In this document: positions 56,540-64,000 of the stretch, piece by piece
Numbering within the stretch: the first letter of the stretch is position 1
Layout: each line of letters starts with the position of its first letter
Origin: an uncultured Ruminococcus sp.
GTDB taxonomy: Bacteria; Bacillota; Clostridia; Oscillospirales; Acutalibacteraceae
Assembly: GCA_902765855.1 (NCBI GenBank)
Contig: CACXBF010000001.1
Coordinates: forward strand, 1-64,000
Reading direction: 5' to 3'
DNA: 64,000 nt
Position numbers and translations under genes: made by a program
The notes under the pieces: generated by a model
Seen by the model: only the letters and a program-made list of their open reading frames with translations
The model's database searches: none
What the model was told of the DNA's origin: nothing

Positions 56540-57067
56540 ATGAAATTAACCGCAAGATTTGTGCGAAATTCTAAAAAAGCATTTACACTTGTAGAACTTG
56601 TAGTCGTTATAGCAATACTTGCTGTAATTGCGGCTATTGCTATTCCGGCAGTTATAGGTATTACCAATAGTGCTACTGAATCTAAGGTGGAAACAGATGC
56701 AGCAAGTATTGATAGTGCAGTTAAAACTTTCCATTCAGGTATTGTTAATGGCACAATTTATCAAAGCAATCTCCCTTCAAATGTAGCGTCAGTTGCAGGC
56801 GCTTCTTTTCCATCAGAAAATTCAAGCAATGGTGAAAGAGCGGCTTATGCCAATAGACATGCTACTGTTCAACAGGCTATGCAATATGCAGGAATCTGGG
56901 ATAGACTTAGCTCAAGCATTATAGGTAAAGATTTTGGTTATGCCGGTGGTTCGGTTGTAGCTGCGGTTGATGGCGAGGGTCATACCATTACTGCTACGGC
57001 GAATGGTTCAGCCATTAATGTTTTAACAACTGGAACAGAAAAAATTAATGCAATTCTTTCCTATTAA
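56540..57067 (+). CDS. type IV pilin-like protein 2
   Basis: A 175-residue prepilin, clearly a paralogue of pilin 1 (IWDRLSSSIIGKDFGYAGGS aligns with it, and IPAVIGI and DAASID are shared). The leader MKLTARFVRNSKKA ends in Ala instead of the usual Gly before FTLVELVVVIAILAV. Prepilin peptidases can tolerate Ala at -1, but processing may be slower. There are no cysteines. The ATG at 56540 is preceded by GGAGGTG at 6 bases; an upstream in-frame ATG at 56525 has no such site. Its own promoter indicates independent expression. Confidence 0.87.
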   Translation: MKLTARFVRNSKKAFTLVELVVVIAILAVIAAIAIPAVIGITNSATESKVETDAASIDSAVKTFHSGIVNGTIYQSNLPSNVASVAGASFPSENSSNGERAAYANRHATVQQAMQYAGIWDRLSSSIIGKDFGYAGGSVVAAVDGEGHTITATANGSAINVLTTGTEKINAILSY

Positions 57068-57165
57068 TATATTTTCTAAAGCTCAGTTTATATTAAAATT
57101 TCGTATTTCAAAATTTGTGTATAAACTACACTATAAAAATACATATAATTTATAAATATTACTAA

Positions 57166-57195
57166 TTGACAATTCAATAATTTATATACTATACT
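57166..57195 (+). promoter_or_regulatory. promoter of the third pilin gene
   Basis: TTGACA (57166-57171) and TATACT (57190-57195) with an 18-bp spacer; overlapping TATACT at 57185 is too close. The leader is about 60 nt. Confidence 0.65.
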
Positions 57196-57258
57196 ATATT
57201 TGAAAAATATATTTAAAATTATTTATATCTACAGAATTTATATTATTTTAAGGAGAAA

Positions 57259-57780
57259 ATGGTGAACACATTGAAGAAATATACTGTAAAAAATTCTAAG
57301 AAGGCTTTTACACTTGTTGAGTTGGTTGTTGTTATTGCAATCCTTGCAATTGTTGCGGCTATTGCAGTGCCATTGTTTATGGGGATTATGGCGTCAGCAA
57401 CAGATGCTTCCGGTGATGAGCAAGCAAGAATGTTAAATGAAAAATGTAAAATTATGTATTCAGAAGTTAGGCTTGGAACAATAAATAATACTGATTCTAA
57501 AAATGCTGATGGTTCAGATGTAACTTATGCAGAACCTAAAAGTGCCAGCCTTAATGATAGAATTGCTGCTGCGGATAATGTTACAATAGCAAATGTTAAA
57601 TTATATAATGGTTTGAAATCTATAAACTGCGATAATTTTTATTATTGCAATCATACTTCAGATTCAACTAAATATAGTGTAGGAACTATATATTATTCTG
57701 AAGATGGTAATTTTCCTGATTCCGCTGGCTGTAAATTTGTAAAAACTACTGATACTCTAACCTTAGGCTATCTTTATTAA
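57259..57780 (+). CDS. type IV pilin-like protein 3
   Basis: A 173-residue prepilin with the leader MVNTLKKYTVKNSKKA and the helix FTLVELVVVIAILAIVAAIA. Like pilin 2 it has Ala, not Gly, before the cleavage site. The ectodomain differs from pilins 1 and 2 and contains several cysteines (MLNEKCKIMYSEV, INCDNFYYCNHTSD, SAGCKF) that could form disulphides. The ATG at 57259 is close to AAGGAG (3 bases); the following GTG codon has better spacing, so translation may start there. It has its own promoter and terminator. Confidence 0.87.
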   Translation: MVNTLKKYTVKNSKKAFTLVELVVVIAILAIVAAIAVPLFMGIMASATDASGDEQARMLNEKCKIMYSEVRLGTINNTDSKNADGSDVTYAEPKSASLNDRIAAADNVTIANVKLYNGLKSINCDNFYYCNHTSDSTKYSVGTIYYSEDGNFPDSAGCKFVKTTDTLTLGYLY

Positions 57781-57796
57781 ATACTTTAATTAAATA

Positions 57797-57834
57797 AAAA
57801 AGCTCTATTGTAGTTTCAATAGAGCTTTTTATTT
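57797..57834 (+). terminator. pilin 3 terminator
   Basis: AAAAAGCTCTATTG/CAATAGAGCTTTTT, a 14-bp perfect stem with a 6-nt loop and T-rich end, 17 bp past the stop. Confidence 0.9.
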
Positions 57835-57974
57835 GTAAAAAACTATAATTTTTACTATACTAAATTACTATTATTGTTTTTAAATATATATACATAAATA
57901 AAAATGGAGTGTGTTGTTTGGGTATAGTGGTAATTTTTTACAAAGAAAGACGATAATTTTTGTTAAAGATTGTA

Positions 57975-57994
57975 GCGAATTATTCTTGATTCGC
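57975..57994. promoter_or_regulatory. dyad overlapping the minor-pilin promoter (possible operator)
   Basis: GCGAAT (57975-57980) and ATTCGC (57989-57994) form a 6-bp dyad with an 8-bp centre. It covers the -35 box at 57986-57991. A repressor or activator site is possible; the sequence gives no regulator identity. Confidence 0.35.
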
Positions 57995-58013
57995 CTTGAA
58001 GTTGTAGTATAAT
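57986..58013 (+). promoter_or_regulatory. promoter of the minor-pilin operon
   Basis: TTGATT (57986-57991), a 16-bp spacer and TATAAT (58008-58013), about 75 bp upstream of the ATG at 58089. The 57781-58088 gap otherwise holds only the pilin 3 terminator and the dyad. Confidence 0.6.
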
Positions 58014-58088
58014 AGTAATAAGTATAATTCTATAAAAATGAGTTACTCTATGTAAATTTAAAAAGCTCCGAAAGGTGTGTATTCAATA

Positions 58089-58607
58089 ATGAAAAAATTT
58101 AAACGGTTACGAAAAACTAAGAAAGGTATGACACTTGTTGAGCTTGTTGTGGCAATTACACTTATCTCCATAGTTTTCGCCTCTGCAATGAGCGGTATCG
58201 TTCATGGCTATATGTCAGTAGTCAAAAATAAGAATGTAGAGCAAGCTTCTATGCAGGCAAAAGGTGTAGCTGATAAAATAGTTTCGGGTATAAACGATAT
58301 ATTAAATAATGATAATATAACCGATAAAGACGCTGAGATAAAAAGTATGGTACAAAAACAAAGCCCATCAGTTTCATTTTATAAAAATGGAGTACTCAAT
58401 CAGATTGATAACAATTTTCCCCAGGCAACTAATGGAACAAATGATATACAGGTTGCAGTAACAAAGATGTCAAATGTTGAAGTAGCTAAAGACGGTGCTT
58501 TAAATAAGCAATTTAATGGATATAAAGTTTATGTAGCTACTGCTTGTTCAGGTAGCAGTGAAAAAAATAGCTTTATAACCGTAACTGCTACATCAATGTA
58601 TAAATAA
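58089..58607 (+). CDS. minor type IV pilin (GspH/I-like)
   Basis: A 172-residue prepilin: leader MKKFKRLRKTKKG, cleavage before MTLVELVVAITLISIVFASA (Glu5 present). The polar ectodomain begins with a long helix (NKNVEQASMQAKGVADKIVS). By organisation it resembles the GspI/PilI type of minor pseudopilin. The ATG at 58089 is used, with AAAGGTG 11 bases before it; the GTG at 58077 is adjacent to the same site and unlikely. It is the first gene of a three-gene operon ending in the giant PilX-like protein. Confidence 0.85.
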   Translation: MKKFKRLRKTKKGMTLVELVVAITLISIVFASAMSGIVHGYMSVVKNKNVEQASMQAKGVADKIVSGINDILNNDNITDKDAEIKSMVQKQSPSVSFYKNGVLNQIDNNFPQATNGTNDIQVAVTKMSNVEVAKDGALNKQFNGYKVYVATACSGSSEKNSFITVTATSMYK

Positions 58608-58628
58608 AAACAGAAAGGAAGGCAAACT

Positions 58629-59264
58629 ATGCAGCGCATAAGAAAAATGAGATATAGCAAGCGTGGGTTTACCCTTGTAGAGCTTGTAGTCGTTATTGCA
58701 ATACTTGGTATTTGTTCAACTATGTTAGTTAGTGTTATTGCAACATCTCTCGGAAGATATACAGCAAGCAGCGATATGGATATATGTAAGCAAGAAGCAA
58801 CAAATATAGATAAGCAGTATTCAAGAATTGTTAGTACGGCTTCTGAAATTAAAGAAGAAGCCTCCTATAATCCGAAAAATTTTAACTATCAAGAGAATTA
58901 TTATTATATGGTAATAGACCCCAATAAAAAAACAGTTGATTTTTTAATAGGTCTTCCGGAAAATAAATCTGCAAGCATAATTTATTGCAAATATATTGAA
59001 AAATTTGAACATAAAGTAGTTTTGCTTGATAGTTCCAGTTCAAGTACTTCAAGTAGTTCGGTCGGTACAGAAAAGAAAAAATATTCTCAATATACCATAA
59101 CAATGAAAAATGATTATGGCGAGGCTCAGGAATATGTATATACCGGTTCGGTTGTTTTAAATAATTATAGCGGAGCAGATTTCACAAAGAGTTATGATTT
59201 GTCAAATACCACCTCAAGTTCTGCTACAACAAATCCAATTTGCATTTCATTTAGAATGGCATAA
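58629..59264 (+). CDS. minor type IV pilin (GspJ-like)
   Basis: A 211-residue prepilin: leader MQRIRKMRYSKRG, then FTLVELVVVIAILGICSTML with Glu5. The ectodomain is long for a minor pilin and includes a serine-rich loop (LDSSSSSTSSSSVGTEKKK). By order (after an I-like and before a K-like subunit) it corresponds to GspJ/PilJ, a component of the tip complex in type II secretion and Gram-positive pili. It starts 21 bp after the preceding stop, with GAAAGGAAGG upstream. Confidence 0.85.
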   Translation: MQRIRKMRYSKRGFTLVELVVVIAILGICSTMLVSVIATSLGRYTASSDMDICKQEATNIDKQYSRIVSTASEIKEEASYNPKNFNYQENYYYMVIDPNKKTVDFLIGLPENKSASIIYCKYIEKFEHKVVLLDSSSSSTSSSSVGTEKKKYSQYTITMKNDYGEAQEYVYTGSVVLNNYSGADFTKSYDLSNTTSSSATTNPICISFRMA

Positions 59265-59308
59265 TAAATACTTAATAAAAGCTTTTAATAAAGAGAGGAG
59301 ATAATTTA

Positions 59309-62300
59309 ATGTCAAACCGAATGCACGGAAACAATAAGCGTGGTTTTGCACTTCCTGTTGCCGTAGTTGTGTCTTGCTTTATAATAATTATCGCAACTGC
59401 GATTTTAAGTATTGCAGTGTCAAGTACACAAAAAACATCTGGCGATGTAGATTTAAGACAGGCTTATCTGAATGCAAAATCTGCACTTGATTATTCAGCA
59501 AAATACTATGAAGAGGGAGATTTCCCTACAACTGCTATTTCAGGCAAAACCAATAAATTTGAAGAATACATAGCTATGAATGATGTTGGAGGTACAACAG
59601 AATCAGGTGCAAAGGTTATTTCACCGAATAATGCCCAAAACATCAATAGCTATAAAACCTATGTTCATGTTATCTATGATAATCAAGATGCAAAGCTTAC
59701 AATGACAGCTTATGCAAAGTCTGCAGATATGCTTGGTGGCCACGAAGAGTCAACCACACTTTCTGTTACATATGATATAGGTTCACGAGGCGGCAATATG
59801 GGTCGTAAAATTTCAACTGCCCCTGCCAATACGACTAATAGATTCTATAGTGATGATGTCACTATCCATGTTAAGCAAAATCCAAATGCAACTGATTACT
59901 TTGTTCCGGCTATCTATACTTGGTCATATTATAAAAGAAACGATATAGGTGTTACAGATTGGAGCAAGATTAAGAGTGTAACAGACCTTACACCTCAACA
60001 AGCTAATAAGGTTGAACATTCCGGTAAAAATCTTGGAGATAAATCAGATAGTAATGAACTTCGTCCGGCAGGTCTTTGGAGTCCGCCTGGTGCTGGCTTT
60101 GATGGTCCTGCTACTAAGATGGATTCTGAGGGTAACGATTGGTTCTCACATACATTTTCTCCAAGCAAAGCCGGTGGTACTAAGGGTATGGTACCATGGT
60201 TCAATATGATTATCTCAAGACAGGGTAAAGATATAGGTAAAAAACTGGATGGTACACAGACACCGGAGCTTTTAAATATTTGGTATTTTGATGAAAATGA
60301 TAGAAATATATATGTAGAAATACTTGATACATTTGCATATTATAATGACCAAAATTGGGATGGTAAAGTAAATCTTGAAAGTAGAATAGTCGCCTATGCA
60401 AATGCTCCTCAAACAGTTTATTATTTTAAGATGCGAGATGAAAATAGCACTATAAATGATGAAAGCTTAAATCCAACAGTTAAAGTAGATGGTAATTCTT
60501 ATGCTGCAAAATACAGCGGCTATGGTTGGTGGAGTGTAAGATGTGAAACAATATCAAGTAGTCATAACGCTTCCGTTCAGATTACCTCTCCTAAGATGAA
60601 AAATAGTGTTAATATTGCTTCTGTCAATAGTGGTAGTTCAAATTCCATTATGGGCAACTCAGCTTATATTGTTTTGGAGCCAGCAGTTGATTCAGGTGGA
60701 CATATTATTCAAAATCAGTATACAGGTAATACCTTTATGACAGAAGAGGCAGCCGCTATACATATGGGCGATCAGGATTATATTACCGTTTATGCTAAGG
60801 TTAATAACAGAAAACAAGCAGGTAATCCATCAATATCTTATAAGGTAGAAACTCATAATAGTTCGGCAGCAAAAATTGCACTTAAAAACGCTATTGCAGA
60901 TGCAGACCAATTATATCAGCTTGATTATGATGCTACAAGCTGGGGTTCTTTTATACAAGTTGTTAATGATGCAAAGAAAGTATATAATAGAACAACACTT
61001 CAATCTAATAATGTATATAATGATGAAGTAACTAAGATTGCTGATGCTAAGAATAATCTTAAGTTAAAAGAGGCAGATATAACTAAACTTCAGCAGGCAT
61101 ATGATAGAGCTAACACCTATCAAGAAAATGAATACACAGAAGAAAGTTTTGAAGCCCTTAAGATAGTTATGTCACAGGCTAGAACCTTTATAGAGGCATT
61201 TAATAGAGATAAAACATCTGTCCGTCAAGAAATTCTTGATAGCAAAGCAACAGACATTGATAATAAAATCAATGATCTTGAGAAAATAGAAGGTTATAGA
61301 ACTAATCTTAATAATGCTATTGTAAATGGTAGAACTGTCAGAGATAATAATCCTGGTTCTAAGCTTATAGAACAGCTTAAGCAAGCTATTCAAACTGCAG
61401 AAAATCTATATAATAGCAATTCAAGAAATAAGACTGCTATTCAAAAGGCTACACAAGACCTTAATAAAATAGCAATAAGAGTGCAAAATGTAGGTGATAC
61501 TACAGCACTTGATAACAGACTGCAAGAAGCTAATGAAATAATTGCAAGAGATAGAAATATCCTCGTTTCGGGAACATTAAGCAATCTCCAAAATGTTATC
61601 ACAGTTATTAATGATAAACTTGATACTACAATATTGAATCAGTCGGAGATTGATGAATATTTAGCAAATCTCAATAGTGCAATTAACGAACTCGCTTATA
61701 TACCAAGTGATACTACTATCCCTGAAGTTGAATCAGGTAAAAAGAGAGTATGGTTTGATATAAACCAAAACGGCCTTGGCTCTAATGGTAGTAATTATTA
61801 TATCTATGCTTGGGAAGGTGCCGGCGGTAATAATCATCAGAATATTAGCTTCGATACACTTAGAAGTACAGACGAGCATGCCAAGTCAGCATTTAAACTC
61901 AAAAAAGACCCTATTTCAAAATATTATTATTATGACCTCGAGCAAAAGTATACAAGTGTTATTATTATATGCGGTATAGGAAATCAGGCTGATCAGACTG
62001 TTGATATTTCAGTAGGTGACCAGTTAGATAATAATCTGTTCCTGATTGGTTCAAATTATGAGGTTAGAGATAGCTCGATAGATTTGAGAGCATATAAAGC
62101 GTCAGCTGCAAAAATCACTACAATATATTCTTCCACTGATGTTACATCAACAGCATTGGGTGGTACTGGAAATCAGTATGCTTATGTTAAGGGTTCAAGA
62201 AACTCAAGCCTTAATACAGCTTCTGCAACTTCAGACCCAATGTTGACAAAAGACGCTACCGCACATTATTATGTCAAGAGAATTGGTTTTGATTCAGGTT

Positions 62301-64000
62301 CTACATTCCATATCAGTAATGGTCAAAGCATAACACAGCCTATAAATATTACAAAAGAACCTCATGTTATAAGATTTATGAATAAGTCAAATCCACTTAC
62401 AAGTATCGATTCAAAATCTCTTTCAGATCTTGAAAGGCTTGCTCCTCATACAGATATCCAAAATATAAGCATGAATAGTTCTTTTGATATACAGAATATG
62501 TCTATCAAAAATCTTAGTAACATTACAGGTGGCGTGTATGTAGATAGTTATATTCCATCTAATCCTATAATTACGGTTTATTTCAAAAAACCTGCTTCCA
62601 GTTGGCTCAATGAGCTTTATGCAAACCTCTATCAGTATGATGCTTCCAATAAAGAACTTAATAAACAGACAAACCGTATCCTTATGACTGACGATGGAGA
62701 TAATTATTATATCACCATAGATACAAGAAATACTAATGCAATTGAGGTTTATGATGCCAACTCAACTAAGACATCTATTGTAAGACTTGCAGTTGACCCA
62801 TCAAAGAATAAATATTTTACAGCACAGCAAATTAATGCTTCCGGTTCAAGCTGGGTTATGTCATCTTATACTGCTTCTGCTGTAAGCATTAGTACAGCAG
62901 ATGTTAGCTTTGATTCTTCATGCAGTAATAAAGCAATGGCTTTTGTTGGTGGCAAAAAGAGATTCTTTACTAATGTTCCTGATACACGTAGTGGTAGAAC
63001 AGACGCATATAATAATCCGCTTTCAAGTTCAAGACCATTTGGTGGTGTATTCAATGGTAATGACTATGGTAATGGTCGTGTAGGTAAGACAGACTATTCA
63101 ATCTACTACGACTGGTATGAATATAAGATTCCTGCAGGTAGTTCAGACCTCTATACATTCCAGATTAAGGGCCTTATGAATACAAATAGTCAGAAGAATG
63201 TTTGGACAAAGCAAGTTCATCAGGTATGGGGCGATGTATGGGTTTCTCTTGATAATGGAGATATGGATAGCGGTAAGTTTAAGAATGTTTCCATTGCTAC
63301 AACAAACCCTGATGATAATGTTACAACTAAAACCACAAGAATTTATGTAACAGAAAATTCATCATGGACTTCTTCCCACGGTGGTATGAAAGTTACTATG
63401 TGGGGAACTGAAAAGAAAGTTGCAACTCTTTCACAGAAGTATGATGGCAGATATTATATAGATGTTCCTAATAATATGCCATTCTTACAATTTACATCAG
63501 GCGATAATACACAGATTCTCCCTATGACTAAGCTTCAGGGCGGAGATGCAATCCTCTATGATTATTCCGCAGGTAAGGGCGGCACACCGGCTTGGATTAC
63601 ATATGTTCCGGCATATAAAGCACTTCAGAGAGAAATTACAAGTGCATCATCGGTTGCTAATGGTTGGTTTATATATGATTACAATTCATCATCTCATGAG
63701 GTAACAAATTCATATAAGCCAAATAAACTTCTCAGTATGCTTGGTAACTATTCACCTTCAGAATCAGCAAATCCTACTTCTCAGCAAAATGATGCTAATA
63801 CACTTGCACAATGGACAACAGCATATAAGAATCTTTATAATGCAGTTTCTAATGCAAGAATGTATATAACCAAGGATTCCAGCGGACATAGCATTTGGTT
63901 CCCTGAGCAGGCAAGCAACACAACAGGCGTAAGCTATGCGCAAGACAGCCTCAATGCTCTCTATAGTAAGATGGTTGAGGCAGTAAATGAATATGGAAGC
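59309..64000 (+). CDS. giant modular PilX/GspK-like tip pilin, open at the right edge
   Basis: An uninterrupted frame of over 1560 codons from the ATG at 59309 (GAGGAG 8 bases upstream). Residues 1-60 are PilX/GspK-like: leader MSNRMHGNNKRG, helix FALPVAVVVSCFIIII without Glu5, then LRQAYLNAKSALDYSAKYY. In GspK-type proteins loss of Glu5 marks the tip subunit. Residues about 60-520 are an unassigned beta-rich region. About 522-800 hold four helical repeats like FIVAR domains. Three Tyr/Trp-rich beta modules follow: about 812-915 (RVWFDINQN, YYIYAWEGAGG), 1086-1170 (ITVYFKKPASSWLNELYANL) and 1343-1420 (RIYVTENSSW, KVTMWG), resembling CBM26-type starch-binding modules. The end lies beyond the window. 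The module calls are by eye. Confidence 0.8.
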   Translation, partial: MSNRMHGNNKRGFALPVAVVVSCFIIIIATAILSIAVSSTQKTSGDVDLRQAYLNAKSALDYSAKYYEEGDFPTTAISGKTNKFEEYIAMNDVGGTTESGAKVISPNNAQNINSYKTYVHVIYDNQDAKLTMTAYAKSADMLGGHEESTTLSVTYDIGSRGGNMGRKISTAPANTTNRFYSDDVTIHVKQNPNATDYFVPAIYTWSYYKRNDIGVTDWSKIKSVTDLTPQQANKVEHSGKNLGDKSDSNELRPAGLWSPPGAGFDGPATKMDSEGNDWFSHTFSPSKAGGTKGMVPWFNMIISRQGKDIGKKLDGTQTPELLNIWYFDENDRNIYVEILDTFAYYNDQNWDGKVNLESRIVAYANAPQTVYYFKMRDENSTINDESLNPTVKVDGNSYAAKYSGYGWWSVRCETISSSHNASVQITSPKMKNSVNIASVNSGSSNSIMGNSAYIVLEPAVDSGGHIIQNQYTGNTFMTEEAAAIHMGDQDYITVYAKVNNRKQAGNPSISYKVETHNSSAAKIALKNAIADADQLYQLDYDATSWGSFIQVVNDAKKVYNRTTLQSNNVYNDEVTKIADAKNNLKLKEADITKLQQAYDRANTYQENEYTEESFEALKIVMSQARTFIEAFNRDKTSVRQEILDSKATDIDNKINDLEKIEGYRTNLNNAIVNGRTVRDNNPGSKLIEQLKQAIQTAENLYNSNSRNKTAIQKATQDLNKIAIRVQNVGDTTALDNRLQEANEIIARDRNILVSGTLSNLQNVITVINDKLDTTILNQSEIDEYLANLNSAINELAYIPSDTTIPEVESGKKRVWFDINQNGLGSNGSNYYIYAWEGAGGNNHQNISFDTLRSTDEHAKSAFKLKKDPISKYYYYDLEQKYTSVIIICGIGNQADQTVDISVGDQLDNNLFLIGSNYEVRDSSIDLRAYKASAAKITTIYSSTDVTSTALGGTGNQYAYVKGSRNSSLNTASATSDPMLTKDATAHYYVKRIGFDSGSTFHISNGQSITQPINITKEPHVIRFMNKSNPLTSIDSKSLSDLERLAPHTDIQNISMNSSFDIQNMSIKNLSNITGGVYVDSYIPSNPIITVYFKKPASSWLNELYANLYQYDASNKELNKQTNRILMTDDGDNYYITIDTRNTNAIEVYDANSTKTSIVRLAVDPSKNKYFTAQQINASGSSWVMSSYTASAVSISTADVSFDSSCSNKAMAFVGGKKRFFTNVPDTRSGRTDAYNNPLSSSRPFGGVFNGNDYGNGRVGKTDYSIYYDWYEYKIPAGSSDLYTFQIKGLMNTNSQKNVWTKQVHQVWGDVWVSLDNGDMDSGKFKNVSIATTNPDDNVTTKTTRIYVTENSSWTSSHGGMKVTMWGTEKKVATLSQKYDGRYYIDVPNNMPFLQFTSGDNTQILPMTKLQGGDAILYDYSAGKGGTPAWITYVPAYKALQREITSASSVANGWFIYDYNSSSHEVTNSYKPNKLLSMLGNYSPSESANPTSQQNDANTLAQWTTAYKNLYNAVSNARMYITKDSSGHSIWFPEQASNTTGVSYAQDSLNALYSKMVEAVNEYGS

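Overview
The window reads as the replication-origin region of a low-GC Gram-positive bacterium (Bacillota, class Clostridia; Ruminococcus/Oscillospiraceae-like is my best inference). The gene order is classical: khpB-yidC-yidD-rnpA-rpmH run leftward and dnaA-dnaN-rlbA-recF-remB-gyrB-gyrA run rightward from a divergence point near 21.0-22.1 kb. To the left lie mnmE-mnmG-rsmG, noc, three phased parS sites and parA-parB, with a fourth parS inside mnmG. No tRNA, CRISPR array, transposase or phage gene was seen.

Layout. 0-5.6 kb: a rRNA-type promoter firing off the left edge, an isochorismatase-like hydrolase, an unknown protein, a GDSL esterase, a stand-alone 5S rRNA gene with its own promoter and terminator, an empty AT-rich stretch with a cluster of the 9-mer TTTTCAACA, a GNAT acetyltransferase and an SseB-like protein. 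6.4-21 kb: guaB, serS, the ParABS/Noc segregation block, the tRNA U34 modification genes and the rpmH-khpB membrane-insertion operon. 21-36 kb: oriC and the replication/topoisomerase genes, interrupted by accessory membrane proteins (two zinc-ribbon proteins, three YcxB-like proteins, one thioesterase). 36-52 kb: a six-helix membrane protein, a DegV protein, aspS, GTP-type PEP carboxykinase, a diacylglycerol-kinase-family enzyme with trpS, an aminotransferase, a Dus enzyme, a HAD phosphatase and fabV. 52-64 kb: a surface/export region with two serine-rich lipoproteins (TraB/GumN type; FN3-L,D-transpeptidase) and a type IV pilin cluster. That cluster has three separately promoted pilins, then an operon of two minor pilins and a very large open-ended protein with a PilX/GspK-like N-terminus.

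Two things stand out. First, about 16 intergenic islands between 5.6 and 52.2 kb are built from one shuffled vocabulary of short perfect palindromes with 3-4 nt loops plus conserved linkers, often arranged as two arms in inverted orientation. They provide terminators, abut ribosome-binding sites and run into gene ends, and they are absent from the pilin region. Second, the last gene (more than 1560 codons, open at the right edge) joins a tip-type pilin N-terminus to an ectodomain with helical FIVAR-like repeats and several beta modules resembling starch-binding domains. This suggests a giant modular pilus-tip adhesin.

How the parts work together: ParA/ParB with the parS sites, Noc and DnaA serve origin segregation and initiation. 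RpmH, RnpA, YidC, YidD and KhpB serve translation, RNA processing and membrane insertion. MnmE/MnmG/RsmG/Dus modify tRNA and rRNA. The 52-64 kb genes serve the cell envelope and surface attachment. The pilus ATPase, platform protein and prepilin peptidase are not in the window.
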